NCBI GenBank assembly: GCA_014529385.2
Contig: CM043944.1
Location: 86,579,884-86,643,883 of the forward strand
Direction: 5' to 3'
DNA from: Adiantum capillus-veneris
Taxonomy: Eukaryota > Streptophyta > Polypodiopsida > Polypodiales > Pteridaceae
Length of the DNA: 64,000 nucleotides
Every line of letters begins with the position of its first letter. Positions within the stretch are counted from its first letter, which is position 1. The translations under genes and the position numbers were made by a program. Below are positions 1 to 13,414 of this stretch, in pieces. The notes under the pieces were generated by a model. That model saw only the letters and a list, made by a program, of their open reading frames with translations. It did not search any database and was not told where the DNA came from.

Positions 1-547
1 CAGCAGTAAACATTAAACTATAATATAATCAAAGGCATAAGCACTTGTAAAGGTCAAAGAATAAACAAGTCTAGGGTCGCTAATTTAACAATCGAGAGGA
101 ACTAGAGGTCAACTATTAATACCTTGGGCAAGCTTCTCAATTCTTTCTAGTCAACTAAGTTGTTTAATCACGAAAGCAATATATTTTATGTCCAAGGGCT
201 GACTAGAGGCTATACCTAGAACACCTTCTAGTTAAGCTACAGTAAAAGGAATTGCATATAAAATCATCGCTTGAATTATTCCCTTTGTTTGACCCCCCAA
301 AGTGTTTTCCACATTGATTTTATTTTTGACGTGTGTACTTATTTTGTATGCCTTGGGCTTTTTGCTTCTCAAGGAAAAGCACCCACATTGGGAACCTCTA
401 GGGCTCTATTACCATAGGAAATACATATGAGTGAAGTACCAAATCAAGCTAGGATTCCTCTTCCAGCTTAATGTTTTACATTTTTGACACTTTTTTTTCT
501 TTTTTCACTGCATTCCAATTTTGTAACTTTGGGGGGTCATATTGACA
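1..547 (-). repeat. Candidate 3' LTR of Gypsy-A (partial, runs off the window)
   Basis: Read on the minus strand, a purine run (CTTGGGGAGGGTAA, around 552-564) is followed by TGTCAATATGACC, which resembles the polypurine-tract/LTR junction of the intact Gypsy-D element (GGGGGAGGG, then TGATAG). The position downstream of the Gypsy-A pol and 3' frame fits. No matching LTR copy was found beside the Gypsy-A primer site near 18.5 kb, so the pair cannot be confirmed. This is an inference from junction layout only. Confidence 0.3.
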
Positions 548-1829
548 CTGTTACCCTCCCCAAGCTCATCACAATGGTAAACTCCCTTTATAATACTTAA
601 GCTAAAGGTCAAGAGGGATTAAGCCCACTAGAAAGCACTAGTACATTGCACACAATGTTTCATAGTATCAAATTAAGAACCTAAAGTAGTCATTGACAAT
701 TAGCAAGGCATTTCCCATGGTATTAAGAGAAGATCTCTAATGTTTATCTTGGTCAAACTAGCTTAGTCCGACTTCTTGATTCATAAACCTAGACACGGGA
801 CTATGACATAAAATTATATTGAATCTAATGTTTAATACTAAGCAAATGTGTTGAATATTGGGCTACCAATTGCAGTTAAAGCAGACAAACATGGATGCTA
901 AAAAAGAAAAGAGGCAATGATAATGGACAAGAAACACCTGTATGGTTGATGATCGTGCTCGATTTGAAGAGTGAACTAGACAAAGATTGCATGAATTTCA
1001 AAATTCCAACTACTACAATGTGTTCCTGTACACACTAGAAAACACAAGGAATACCTCTACGAGGCACATCAGTGGGAAGAGGCACCAACCTCTATCGAAC
1101 TTAATCAAAACAACATAAAGAACCCTAACCTAATTCTTTGCACCCCCCAATAGGGTCAAGGGAACAAGATATTGTATAGATGGACTGGTAGCCCTAAGTC
1201 TAAACCCCTATCTTCGTCATCGTCAAGAAAAATCAATTCATCATCAGTGAGACCATATGTGCCATTTGTCTAATCATGTAAATCTTCCTCATCATTAGGG
1301 ACACATATGTTCACTAAGAATGTCACTAGGCGTGTATAGTCATGTTGGTCAAAAGGGTAAGCTTGTGCAATTGGAGAGACGTTCTCTATTAAGTAGGGAT
1401 CAATCGTGGTCAAGAGACTTATTAGTCATTCTAATTACTCAAAATTATTCTCTCACGCTATTGTATCTACCAAATCCCATTCACAGGCAAGCACCGGGTA
1501 GACTATGTGAAACACTTGTGAAAAGTAAAGAGGGTATCTCTCACCCAAGATAGGAGTGGATGACTCTAGCATACTAGACATATCTGTACACAAAGATAGA
1601 TTTTGGTTAGTGTGAAAATATTATAAGGATCATGTCAAAAGGTCGTGTCCTTGTGCATAATGTGTTATTATGATTTTTGGGTCATGTACTAGAATTTGTA
1701 GGTTTCAAGCGGTGGCTCTTGCTCTTTTACTTTTTTGTTTTCTTGAGTATATGGATATATATATACATTCCCTAAGGTTGGTAGATTGAGAGGTCAGGGA
1801 GGAAGGTTAGGGGATCAAGTGAATGATGG
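548..1829. other. Gypsy-A 3' untranslated stretch, no gene seen
   Basis: About 1.3 kb lies between the 3' reading frame of Gypsy-A and its candidate polypurine tract. The only open frame (around 1320-1553, plus) is short, has no recognisable motif and runs against the element, so it is treated as chance. No RNA gene, satellite or second transposon is visible. Confidence 0.4.
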
Positions 1830-3076
1830 ATGTCAGTAAACACTCCCTCCTTACTTTGGTAGATCATACCTTTTCGAACAATGTCGTCACCTTTTGAGAC
1901 CAATTGTTCCAAGTTGTAATGGTTGAAGACTTTAACCAATAGTTTTTTACCACCCTATGTGTTTCATCTAGTTGCAAGGGTGGTAAGGTACTCTCCCATG
2001 ATTTTACTTGAAACATTGTTTTAGGTGATGAATTTACAATGGGAAGTGCTATCTTTTCCTTGCTTTTTTGTACATTTTTGGTGGTAGATGAAAGTTGTGA
2101 AGAATTTTGTGTTTCTATAGAAGAACTACATGAAGAGTAAGAAGTTTCATTTGTTTTTTCTATGTTTGAGCCAAGCGATACAAGTCGTTCTCTCTTGGGT
2201 ACCCAAACTAGCTCCGGATCAGGTGTATAGTATTATGTGATCTTTCCCTTCCCATGGTCTTCAATCGGCTTTATTGCTATAGGATTTGACTCACATGGGT
2301 CTATAGGTGAAATGTAAGAACACAAGTTACGTTTAGGCACACAGATTTTATCATTCCCTTCATAATAGCCTTGGGCTTCCAATAATCGTTTAGGAATCCA
2401 AAGCAACATTTTTTTACATTTCTTGGAGCGAGTGGGACATCTAGGGACCCATTTTTATGTTTTCTTTGTTAATTACGATGAGTCTTGTGTGTCTCATGCT
2501 TTGTTTTAGCTCCAAAAGTTGAAGCTCTAGAGGGTTGGGCTATAGGTACAGATGTTTCAACCTCTTGGACATGCAATGTTTTGGGTTGTATTTCCTCAGG
2601 GGGTGATATCTTAGCGACCGACTATCTCTTGAGTGGCAGGGTTAAGGGTTGGTTTTTATGTTGTGACACTTCTAGTCCCCCAATCGATAGGGAATTTGGT
2701 TGCTAGCATCCACTTGCATCCTAGGTTTATATTTCCTTCCATAGTTCTAGTAGGCAGCATGACCAAAAAGTCTTGAGCTACGACCTCATTGCCATAACTG
2801 ACAGAAGTGTGCCAGGTTCCAAAGACAGTAGTTCTTTTCTTGTTGATACCCATGACTTGGATGGTACTCTCAGATAGAAATGGCTTTCCTAACTAACACC
2901 ACACTCCATATGATAACAGATTATATTTAGCACATGTTCAATAAGGCGTTATATAGCACTTTTCCATAGGTGCTCTTTAACTCAATAGGGTATCGTAGAG
3001 GTGTGTCAAAGTCCAACCAATCATCCTCTATTTCAACTTGAAATGCATGTGTAACTCCAAGGTTGGCCTCTCATTG
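1830..3076 (-). pseudogene. Decayed extra reading frame downstream of Gypsy-A integrase
   Basis: On the minus strand the coding signal continues past the integrase C-terminus. A stretch of roughly 130 codons (about 2265-1875) has one stop, and a further open piece lies at 2853-2656. The translated region repeats a short [VIC]PKR motif: LWIPKRLLE, CVPKRNL and VWVPKRER. It also has a Ser/Thr-rich section and ends in a Trp-containing segment. I do not recognise the family. Some plant Ty3/gypsy elements carry extra 3' frames (Athila env-like, for example), but I see no signal peptide or membrane segment to support an envelope-type protein. Several stops and frameshifts make it non-functional here. 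It could also be an unusually long integrase tail. Confidence 0.4.
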
Positions 3077-6000
3077 TCATCTAATACGTTTTTGTCGATC
3101 CTTAACCTCAGCTTGAGCTTGTAGCTTTTTCAATTTTTCTTGTGCTTTGGCTGCCTTTTTTTTATGGATGGCATGTAGCTCCTCTTGGCTTAAAGGATCA
3201 TAATATCTTTTAAATTTACTCCCATTGAGGAATCCAATGGTTTCAACTCCATCAAAAGTTTCCACACGAATGGTATCTTGTGAGGTATTTTCGCATACTC
3301 TATATGGTCCTTTTCCCACATATTTCAACTTTTTCTTCTCGTTACACACTCCATACATAAGGAATTTATCTTCAACCTTGATATCCTTGTTCTTTAACGA
3401 CAAACCATTTCTTTCTCCTATCTTTCTCCACAAGTGCATTTTGCACAGCCAATTGTCTTTCTTCATCTACCTCTCAAGGATATATAAACGCTCAACTAAA
3501 GGGTTACCATCCCACCCTTCTTGTGAAGCTACCTGGAGACTAGGAATTACGAACTCCCATGGCATAATTACTATTTGGTGGCCATATACCATCTTGAATG
3601 GTGTACAATTAATGGCCAATTTGTAACTAGTAAGATAAGCCCATAGAGCTGATGTCAGCTTCAAATCCCAATCTGTACGATGAGCTTCCATTTTTTTGGT
3701 CAAGATAGAAATTAAAGTGTTGTTAGTTCATGAAGTTTGTTGTGAGTTCCTTTATCACTCCATTTATAAAATGAGTACCATTGTCACTCACAATATCAAG
3801 GAGACAACCAAATCGTGTAATAATGCTCTCCAAGAGAAACTTAGCAGTTGACCTTGCATCAACCTTACGTGTCACCTTGGCTTCCATCCACTTTGTCACA
3901 TAGTGTGTCAACAATAATATATCGAGATTGAGTGTTACGAGCTGCGGAACTAACTGGGCCTACAAAGTCTAAACCCCATTTTTCAAATGGTTGAGTCACT
4001 TTAATGGGATGTGAGGGCATCTTATCCTTTCATTGTGTGATCTTGTAATGTTGGCATTCATCACACCCTTTTGCAAAAAGTGATGCATCCTTGAATAAGG
4101 TAGGCCACCAATAGCTTGCTTGTAACACCTTTCTAGCAGTTAGTTCCCCTAAAAAATGTCCTCCGGCTATACCCATGTGGGCTTCTTGCAATATGTATAA
4201 ATACTCATCCTCACAAGCACAACGTCTAAGAATACCGTCCTTTCCTAGCTTGTAGAGAGTTCCTACAATTAGAGAATAAGGTTCACATTCCTTTAATAGT
4301 TTTTGAGCTATATCCTACGTAGCTCTTTGGATGGAAACCCATTAACTAAAAGGTTCACAATCTTCTCACTCCATTCATGCATGGTCGCGGGCGACTAGGA
4401 ATAGAGAAGTATCGGGCAATTCATCATCGATTCTAGTAGGGGATTCACTATTGGGTATGCGAGAAAAATGATTTGCCATGACATGTCTTTTACTAGGTCT
4501 CACCACAACGGTAAAATCAAACTCAAAAAGAATTAATAACCATCATGTAATTATTCCCGTGGAACAAGGTTTAGTTACTAGGTAGAACAACGCTTGATGA
4601 TCCACATAGAAAACATTTTTGCTGGCAAGAAGGTAGTAGCAAAATTTCTTTACTGTGTAAATCATAGCTAAACCTTCCCACTCTGTAGTGGTGTAGTTCC
4701 TCTCAGAATCATTTAATTGACGACTTGCAAAGATAATGGGGTAGTCCAATTTATGTTCTCCTAGTTGAGCTAGAACACATCCAATAGCAAATTTTGATGC
4801 ATCAATATGCACATAAAAAATTACATTCCAATCCAGAACTCGTAGGATGGGAGCACTTGTCAAGGACTTTTTTAATAACTCATAAGCATGGTCACACTCC
4901 CCGGTCCAGTGGAACTCAATACGAAGCTTGTACAATGGGCGAGCAATTTTGGCAAAGTTTAAAATAAACCGCTTGTAATAACCAACATGGCCCATGAACC
5001 TTTGCACTCCTTTATACTTTGTAAGTGGTGAAAAATTGGAAATGGATTTAATTTTGCGCTCATCTATGGTAATCCCATTTTTGGACACTATATGCCCTAA
5101 AATGACTCCATGTTTAACCCAAAGTTGGCATTTTGAAAGGGTTTAATGAGATGCGATACAATGTGTACTTTTCAAACACTTTTCCTAAACTTGATAGATG
5201 TTCTTTCCAAGAAGAATAAACACAAAGGTCATCTAAGAAAGCTTCGCAAAACTCCCTCAAATATTCCCTAAAAGCAGTGTTTATTAATCTTTGGAAGGTA
5301 GCAGGGGCATTCGTTAAGCCAAAAGCCATAACACAAAATGCGAACACTCCAAATTTGGTTATAGAAGTAGTTTTAGATTGGTCCTCTAGTGCAATTGTGA
5401 TTTGATTGTAGCCTGAGTACCCATCTAAAAAGCTAAACTTCCTTCCCTTCAACTCTTTCAAGCACATGTTCAAAATATGGCAAGGGGTAATGGTCTCTCC
5501 TAGTGGCGGCATTGACCTTCTTGAGATCCACTCACACTCTGAGTTTCCCATTCCTTTTTGACACAATAACTATTGGACACACCCATTCTGAGTGCTCAAT
5601 AGGGTATATGAATCCACATTTGACAAGATTTTTAATCTCTTCTTGAACAATCTTTGCATACTTAGGATTCATTGGGTAGGGTTGTTGTTGGATTGGTTTA
5701 CCCATGTCATCCCCCTACTTCCCCAAGTGTCTATGGTTGCTGCTAGGTGGACCCAATCCACATTGTCAGACTTAGCCAGGTAGAACATCCATATAAAGAG
5801 AATCTTCCCCAACATCAGTGTCCTTTTTACAGGTGTAGCAATACTGCAATGTGGCCGAGTAAATTGTGGTGTCAGATCTATGATCAATTATAAATTTGTT
5901 TCCTAGAGGATGTGCTTGACCAGTTACAAGGTCAATTCGAATGACAAAGTCTTGGAACTGCAAGTAGACATTGTTTTTAGACCAATCATGCACCATTTTT

Positions 6001-6480
6001 GCTTCCCTCATGAAAGGACATCCTAAGATCATCTCAGATGACATGGTGTGCTTGGGAAAATCTATAACAATGAAGGTATGCCTTATTTTGTGTCCAAAAA
6101 ACTTGACTTTGAGATCCTCTAGCATCCCAATAGGTTTAACAATAGTCCCATTGTCCATCTTTACCACTATGTTTGTAGTCTCAAGGTGAGGTTTTCCCAT
6201 AGATTCCCATCAATTTTTAGTTACAATTTTAACGCCAGCGCCACCATCAAGGATTCCCTTCACAATTAATACCTTGGTAGTGATTGGTATAGTCGCATTG
6301 GATTCATCACCTTCAAAGTATTGTCCCAACTTGTTAACAAATATTTCAACACCAGAGTTCTAATTTAGATTGGGTTGTGGATCTAAGTGTTCCTCCTCTA
6401 TTGGCACCTCCCTAACTCCATCCATCTGTGCAAATTGTGGTAGCCCGACTTTCAGTTCTCTATTGAGCTTTTGAAGCCAT
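3077..6480 (-). pseudogene. Gypsy-A pol: protease, RT, RNase H, integrase (broken)
   Basis: The fragments follow Ty3/gypsy order on the minus strand. A retropepsin-like segment has ILDGGAG at about 6245. RT (5566-5114) has [18 protein letters not shown] and the catalytic box FLDDLCVYS near 5221-5246. The RT thumb and RNase H (5088-4543) contain HIDASKFAIG, a TEWEGLAM glutamate and YVDHQ, so the usual acidic residues are present. An integrase zinc-finger remnant (CDECQHYK, near 4050) precedes a core fragment with IVSDNGTHF (3914-3723) and ALWAYLTSYK with a C-terminal domain (3703-3077). Stops and frameshifts separate the pieces. The GYSGY and DDxCVYS boxes resemble those of Gypsy-D, placing it with non-chromoviral elements. 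No archaeal-type second RNase H is visible. Gypsy-B separates this half from its gag. Confidence 0.9.
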
Positions 6481-6508
6481 GAAATCCATCAATTTGGTAA
6501 TTTTTAAC

Positions 6509-6877
6509 TATCATAATAATCAATATCTAATTCTCCTAAATGATTTTCTCATGTTAAACTGATCATTTAATATGGGGAAGTGCCAAGGGAGAAAAAGCTA
6601 GAATATTGGTTAAGTTAGCCGGCCACAGTAGGGATCCAAAGCTGGGAAAATAGGGATCCAAAGGGGGGGGCATCTGTAAAAGTTCCATGTGCAACAATGG
6701 GCTTAAAAGACCCTAAGGTTCAGCCCATTAAGACTTCCAAAATGCTAAGGTTCCAAAATTCAAAGGTTGTGTCCAAAGGTCAAAGATCGGGGGAATTGGA
6801 TGCTTTGTGTGTGTCCCAAAAGTCTTTGGCAATCCCTACATAGGAGGGGGCGATCCTTGCAAGTAGGGATGAGAGAG

Positions 6878-6911
<34 letters not shown>

Positions 6912-8102
6912 GCTCCCATTACACAAAGGGAATGAGGGACACATCTCAGCTCCCTAGCCCAGATGCCCACAAGGTGTACCCAATTCTTATTGGATGGCCT
7001 TGGAGGTGGACCAATGAGAATTAGGCTAGAGTAAATATAGTTTAATTAATTTAAAAACACTTAATAAAAGAACCAATAAGAATTAAGCTCTCTAGAAGAC
7101 TATTGGTCAGTCTCCCAAGGGGACCAATGAGCATTCAGCAGCCCAATGGCTGCCTGATTCCTATTGGCAAGGGGAAAAGGGGTCCAATGAGAGTTTACTT
7201 GAATTAAATAATTACCTAAAGCTCTCACAAAAGGGGAAGTGGGACACATGTCAGAAGGCTAACACTTATGCTGCTTAATTCCCAATGGCTAAGCCTGGGG
7301 AGGTCAAATAGGACTATAGCAAGAGAAAATAGCAAGAGGGGTCGACCAAGAGAGAGAGGGGGATGATTTTTGCAAGGCATTATCACACACACACTCACAC
7401 AATCTCATGTGTGAAGTAAAGAAGACTCTCTCTCCTTCTCAAGCTTTAATGGAAAGCTTATCACCTACTCCAAGCTTGTGAGAAGGAAGGCCTACACCAA
7501 CAACTCTTGGCTTGGTGATGCAAATCCAACCAAGAGCCAAGCTTCAATGCATGCTCATCTCCTCTACCATGCTAATTACTAAGCTAAGCTATGCTAATAT
7601 GAGTGATTATGTAAGGAGATGGTCATCTTTATCATAAGAATACTCCTTCTTCCTCTCAAACTACTCTCATACCCTGGTATCTCTCAGCATCTTCGAAGGT
7701 GTGTGAGGTCTTGGGTCTGAGACCGTGAGGGAATTGATGTTGTGTTTGATAAGTGTTTTGTGTAGTGCATGAAGTTTCCATCTTCATTGCACTATCTAGT
7801 ATTGAAGGAACACAAGAAATTGTATTGTAAAATGTCTCTCTTGATGGGGAAAACCATAATACAAAGCCTTTTGGAGGGGGAAACTGGCTCCATGCAAATC
7901 CGGTCCTCAACTGTTTTCAATTTCTTAATTTCTCTCTCTTTTGAAGTACTGTTCATGCTATCTAACTAGGTGTTATTCTTTTTGTTGCTCTCTCCACCCA
8001 AGCATTCTTGTTAATCTCATTAGGACTCTATTCTAATGAAATGCTCACTATGTTCATGCTATTTTTCGCTACACACAAGTTACTAGGCCATTGAATGTTA
8101 CA
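6509..8102 (+). repeat. Gypsy-B 5' LTR
   Basis: The left edge is set by alignment to the start of the 3' LTR (TGTCATAAT there, TATCATAAT here, so the terminal G is mutated to A). The right edge is TGTTACA at 8102, immediately before the primer site. Length is about 1.6 kb. It contains a (CA)15 run at 6881-6910, which has shrunk or diverged in the other LTR. Short open frames inside have no recognisable content and are not called as genes. Confidence 0.85.
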
Positions 8103-8103
8103 T

Positions 8104-8121
8104 TGGTATCAGAGCACAAGG
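8104..8121 (+). other. Gypsy-B primer binding site (initiator tRNA-Met type)
   Basis: TGGTATCAGAGCACAAGG lies one base after the LTR end. TGGTATCAGAGC is the common plant primer site complementary to the 3' end of initiator tRNA-Met, which primes minus-strand DNA synthesis. Position and sequence agree, so the call is firm. Confidence 0.92.
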
Positions 8122-8517
8122 TTTCTATTTTCTTCTCAAGAAGGGAGGTCCTCAAGCTAGCTATAAGTGGTTGGTACTATTAATTGCATGTGAGTAAGTA
8201 GAATAGGGATTTTTCAGGCTTGCAGTGCGCCTGCCTTTGTGCAGTGAATGGGGCATCACCGTCGAGAGCTATGGTCTTAATAGTGGAGTCCTACGGGGCT
8301 TGCCTACGGCTTAACCACTATTGAGCTATTAGAAGCTTGACAGGAGCCGGTGTTGTTTTGGTGTTGAACGACCCTCGCTTCTATTCCTTGCAATTAATGG
8401 TATTCAAGCCACGGGTACAGTAGCTTGAGTGCTTTTTCTAAAGGGGTAAAGAGGAGTAGAAACTAGGGCTTGAAGTGCCAAATACACCTAAAAAGTTTAC
8501 ACCTAAAAGTTGTTAGA

Positions 8518-10080
8518 ATGGCTGACAATAGTAAAGAGAGTGAAATTAATGCTGATAACTTTGATTTTTCTAACGAGCAAGCTACTAATGATGCCCCGAT
8601 GCTTGTTAACTATCTTGTTTCTAGGCTTCAACAAGCCATGGGCAATCCATCCCTCCAAAGTGAAGTGCAACAGCAACTTTGTGCTCATGGGATTCTCCAA
8701 GCTCCCCACCATGACAAGAAAACACCTAGGAAGCCTCCTTGCGAGACTTCCAAAAGAGATCTCTCTCCGATTTGGGAAGAAGAAGAGGATCCCTATGAAG
8801 GGCTCAGAAATTTTCTCCTATGATGCATCTCCTTCTCAAAGGATAATTCAAGAGCCTCCACCAAAATAATGAGAAAGAAGTGAGTCTCACGCCACTTCGG
8901 TGGACATGGCTCCACGAAGATGGCAGGCTAAACGCTCTCCATCTCCTCCAAAACGGAGAATACCATCGCATACTTCTCCACACCATACTTCAATGAGGGA
9001 TGACAAAAAGCAAGAGAAGAAAAAGGCAAGAAAGAGGATACCCTCTTCTCCATCTTCTTCATCCTCTTCCTCTTATGAAAGTGATGGTCAAGACAACGAA
9101 GATCAAGGCAAGAAAAAGGTGAGAAAGAGGTCACCCTCTTCTCCATCTTCCTCAAATTCTTCATCTTCTGAAGAAAGTGATGGTGCAACCTTTGAACCAT
9201 CAAAAAGAAGAGGCCATAGGAAATCCTATAGCTCAAGAAGTTCAAAGAGGGAGGGAAGAGCATATCTTTCCTTACCTACGATGGCACTTTTGGTGCTACG
9301 GACAAAGTCTTGGCCTTTATCCAACAATTCAATGCGGCGTCGGAGATGAGGGCTTCACGGAGTCCTCTAAGCTATTCCATGTAGCTATGCACTTTCAAAA
9401 GTCTGCCAAGCAATGGTGGTCTAGTGTACGGGCCAACGGGAAACTCCACGAACATGGAAAGCTTTAAGAGCTTCCATTATGAAGCAGTTTTTGGCCACCG
9501 ATGCCAAAGACAAAGTACTCACCGAATGGCGAAGCTTGAAGGTCTCTCTCTTTATGAATCCATCCACAAATATGTAGACAAGTTTTGGGACCTATAACTA
9601 AAATCCAATGTATTCAAAAAGTTAAATTTTGGGGAGCAAAAGTAGCAATTTTGTGCATGCTTAATGGAAGAAATGGCGGATTATGTCAACTCCCAAAGGC
9701 CACGCACCATATCGGCGGTAATACATCATACTATGGTGGCCTCTTGAATAATTTTCCAAACGGGAGCTAAAAGAAATTCTAAGCCCACGGAAAACAAGGG
9801 TTCTAATGATCCTAAGGGGAAGGACAATGTCCAAAAGTCTCCTAAGGGCAACTCCAACAAAGCTAAAGAGAAGGGAGTTTACAAAGGCAAAAATAAACTC
9901 TCTCCCAAAGAGCTTGAGCATTATCGCAAGGATAACCGGTGTTTCAAGTGCGACAAACAAGGGCATGTGTACTATGCTTGTCCCCAAAAGAACAACCGCC
10001 ATGATCCTCCTAGAGCTACCTTGGTTGAAATCCAAGAGGAGGAAACTCACCACAAAGGATCTCCTCTATGCCATGCTTGG
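8518..10080 (+). pseudogene. Gypsy-B gag (broken)
   Basis: The likely start is the ATG at 8518 (MADNSKESE); the first frame ends at 8823 in a stop. Coding continues in other frames: a Ser/Arg/Lys-rich segment at 8900-9250 with two SSPSSS blocks, a capsid-like part at about 9250-9720, a Lys-rich linker, and one CCHC zinc knuckle (CFKCDKQGHVYYAC, 9940-9981) with canonical CX2CX4HX4C spacing. Gag packages the element RNA. At least three frameshifts or stops are needed to follow it. The Ser/Arg-rich block before the capsid-like region is unusual in its length. Confidence 0.75.
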
Positions 10081-13000
10081 GGAAAGGTAAGAGAACATGA
10101 TGATTTTATTCTCTTTGACCCCGGTTCTACTCATAATTTTATATCTATAGAGTTGTCCACCAAGCTAGGCATACAAACCTACGAGATGGGAGATGTCCTA
10201 CCCGCAGCCGGTGCTTTCAAGGGGAAAGAAGCTTCACTCACTCCCTTAATCGGGAAATTGAGGCTCCATGTCCAAAGCTATGTGGACAAAGAGGACTTCT
10301 TTATCTATCCTCTCAAGCATGAGGATGTAATCCTAGGGGCACCATGGTTTGATCGCATGGCTGCCAATGTTAAATTCCATGAAAGGAGAATCTGCTTTAA
10401 GTTCAGTGAAAAAGATATGTATATAGATGCTAAGGAAATGGGTAACACTACACCCATTGTACATACACAAGCTTTCAACAAGTCAATAAAGAGCTCTATT
10501 TCTGTGTACATGATTTTTGTTAACAATTCTCAAAATGAACCTAATGTTTTAGCAAAAGAAAATATACACAATCAAAAGGAATTAGAGTTACCCAATTTTC
10601 TCAAGGGTTTCAAGATGTCTTTATTGACGACATCCCTTGTGAGCTACCTCCTAAACAAGGCAATGATGACCATGCAATTGAACTTCTTCCAAGAAGTTCA
10701 CCACCTAAAAAACCTCCTTATAGAGTTTCTCAAGCTCAACAAGAGGAGATTATGCGGCAAGTGCATGAGTTAGTCAAGAAGGGCATGGTTAGGCCTAGCT
10801 CATCTCCATTTTGCTCTACTGTGCTACTAGTGCAAAAGAAAGATGGCACATATTGTATGTGTGTCGACTATAGAGCACTAAATAGGATCACTATCAAGAA
10901 TAGGGTTCCCGTTTCATGGGTAGAAGACCTATTTGATAAGCTACAAGGGTTCACCTACTTCAGTAGGATTGACCTAAAAAGTGGCTATCATCAAATAAGG
11001 ATAGTTGATCAAGACATTGTAAAGACCGCATTTCGCACTACGTTTGGTCTTTATGAATACATTGTCATGCCTTTTGGCTTGACCAATGCACCAGCCACAT
11101 TCAACCGCTTGATGGAGAAGCTATTCAGGCCTCACTAAACCTTTACTGGAGTGTTCTTTGATGATATCATCATCTACTCTAATGCATTAGACGAACACAA
11201 GTGACACCTCCAGGTAATATTTCAAGTTCTAAGAGAGAATAAACTTTATGTTAATTGAACGAAAAGTGAATTTTTCTTTCAAGAGATTCAGTATTTAGGT
11301 CACATTATCTCTCAAGATGGCATCCAAATGGATCCATCAAAGTTAGAGGTAATAAAAGGATGGCCTAAACCAAAGAATCTTCATGAGTTAAGAAGCTTTA
11401 TAGGTATGTGCGCATACTATAGACGCTTCATAGAAAATTTCTCACTAATAGCAGGACCATTACATGACCTAACAAAGAAAAACGCTAGGTACACATGGTC
11501 TCCCAAGGAGAACAATGCTTTTGAAAAGCTTAAAGAAAAGCTTATCTCTCAACCTGTGCTTACACTACTGGATCTCTCAAAGCCATTAGGGGTCCAATGT
11601 GATGCTTGTGGTGATTGCCTTGGAGCTATTTTTCTTCAAGAAGGGCACGCCATAGGCTATGAAAGTCGAAGGCTCGACCCTGTTGAGCAAGCTCTAGGAA
11701 TATATGAAAAGGAACTCCTTGCAGTTCTACATGCCTTAGACTCATGGAAGCACTATTTATTGGGGACTCCTTTCATTCTGCAAACGGATCACCAAAGTAT
11801 TAAGTACTTCATGACGTAGACCAAGCTATCCAGCAAACAATGAGGTGGGAAATTTTTCTTTTACAATTTCATTTTCATATTGCTCACATTGCTAGCAAGC
11901 ATAATCAAGTAGCTGATGCACTCTCAAGACGGCTGAGAGTGAATGCCGTTTCCATAGCAACTCAAAATGATCTATCTTCTATGATAGATGAGTATGCTAT
12001 TGATCCTGACTTTAGAGATGTGATTTCATCCCTTGCACTAGGGAAGAAAGAGGAACCATTTACTTTACAAGATGGTTATCTTCTCTATGGAAATACACTA
12101 TGCATTACTAGCTCACTACGTGAGAAAGTAATGTATGAATCTCATGCTCCTCCTTATGCAGGGCATAGAGGGATTCAGTCTACCCTAAAGGGGATTGAAA
12201 CATATTTCTATTGGCCTACCATGAAAGCAAACATACAAGAGTATGTTTCTAAATGTGTGGTATGCCAAAAGATGAAGTTTGATAGAAGGAAGCAACTTGG
12301 ATTGCTTCAACCTTTTCCAATACCTAATTCACCATGGGAGAGCATATCCATGGTTTTTATCTTTGGATTGCCTAGCTCTATCCATGGGAATACGAGAATA
12401 TGGACGACAGTAGATAGGTTCAGTAAACAAGCTCATTTTATACCTGTCAAAAAGACGATCAAAGCCCATCAAACGGCAACCCTCTTCATTTCACAAATCT
12501 TCAAGTACCATGGCTTGCCAATGTCCATAGTGTCGGATAGAGATCCTAGAATGGAAGGGTCTCTTTGAGAATTTAGGAACAAGGCTAAACAGCCTATTAC
12601 CCGCAAACGGATGGCCAAAGTGAAATAGCTAACCTAATAATTCTCGATCTACTAAAAGCCTATGTAACGGAAGTAGATCAAAGATCCCAATGGAAGAAGT
12701 ACTTACCCTTAGTGGAGTATGCGTGCCTACAATAACATTGTACGTACGTCCACGGGAAAAGCACCTTTTGAGGTAATTGAGGGAAGATCAAAAAGTCCCT
12801 TGCTACTTAAGGTACACGAGAATATCTTCGCTGCAGATGAGTATAGCCGAGACCTACAAGAATATTTCCAAAAGATTAAGGATGCTATCTCTATCTCACA
12901 GCAAAGGCAAAAGGTTGTTGCTGACAAGCACAGAAGAGCCCAAGCCTTTAAAGGAAATGATTGGGTCTTACTCAAATTTCCCAAGGCTCGATTAAGGCAC

Positions 13001-13414
13001 ACGACGAGCAAGAATCCTACGGGACACCAAAAGTACTATGCTAAGTTAGCAAAAAGGTACTATGGTCCCTTCCAGATTCTTAGGCCAATCAATGAGATGG
13101 CCTATTAACTCAAGTTTCCCAACCATTGGCTCATACACAATGCTTTCCATGTGAGCCTACTAAAGCCTTACAAAGGAGAGCCACCTCAAGAACCAACTAT
13201 TGAAGACCCACCGGAGATCGAGGACCAAGAAGAGGTGCTGCAGCCCGAGTCCATTCTCCGACATGAAGACAAGGTACTAGGAGGTGGTAAGACTATCTAA
13301 TGATATCTTATTAAGTTTAAGAATTATTCTTTTGAAGATGCTAGATGGATGCGAGGCATACAATTAAAGGATAACCTAAACCTTGTCAATGCTTACAATG
13401 CTTCCCAAGAGTAA
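10081..13414 (+). pseudogene. Gypsy-B pol with C-terminal chromodomain (broken)
   Basis: Domains in order: retropepsin with LFDPGSTHNF (Asp codon at 10117); RT from about 10640 with [21 protein letters not shown] and the catalytic FFDDIIIYS (10154-10180), after a stop at 11136 that splits the domain; corrected position of that box is 11154-11180. RNase H follows (VQCDACGD, IYEKELLA, QTDHQS; all acidic residues kept). Integrase has an HHCC finger (HAPPYAGH ... CVVC, 12145-12270) and a core at 12330-12760 in which the first catalytic Asp is replaced (SMVFIFGLP, normally MDF), while SDRDPR and the GQSE glutamate remain. A GPY/F module (RYYGPFQIL ... HVSLLKPY) and a chromodomain (ESILRHE ... YLIKFKNYSFEDARW, 13245-13370, two stops inside) close it. 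The chromodomain defines a chromovirus. Confidence 0.9.

Noticed and set aside
1320-1553. Open frame of 77 codons on the plus strand
   Set aside because: No motif, antisense to Gypsy-A and within its untranslated tail; length is within chance expectation.
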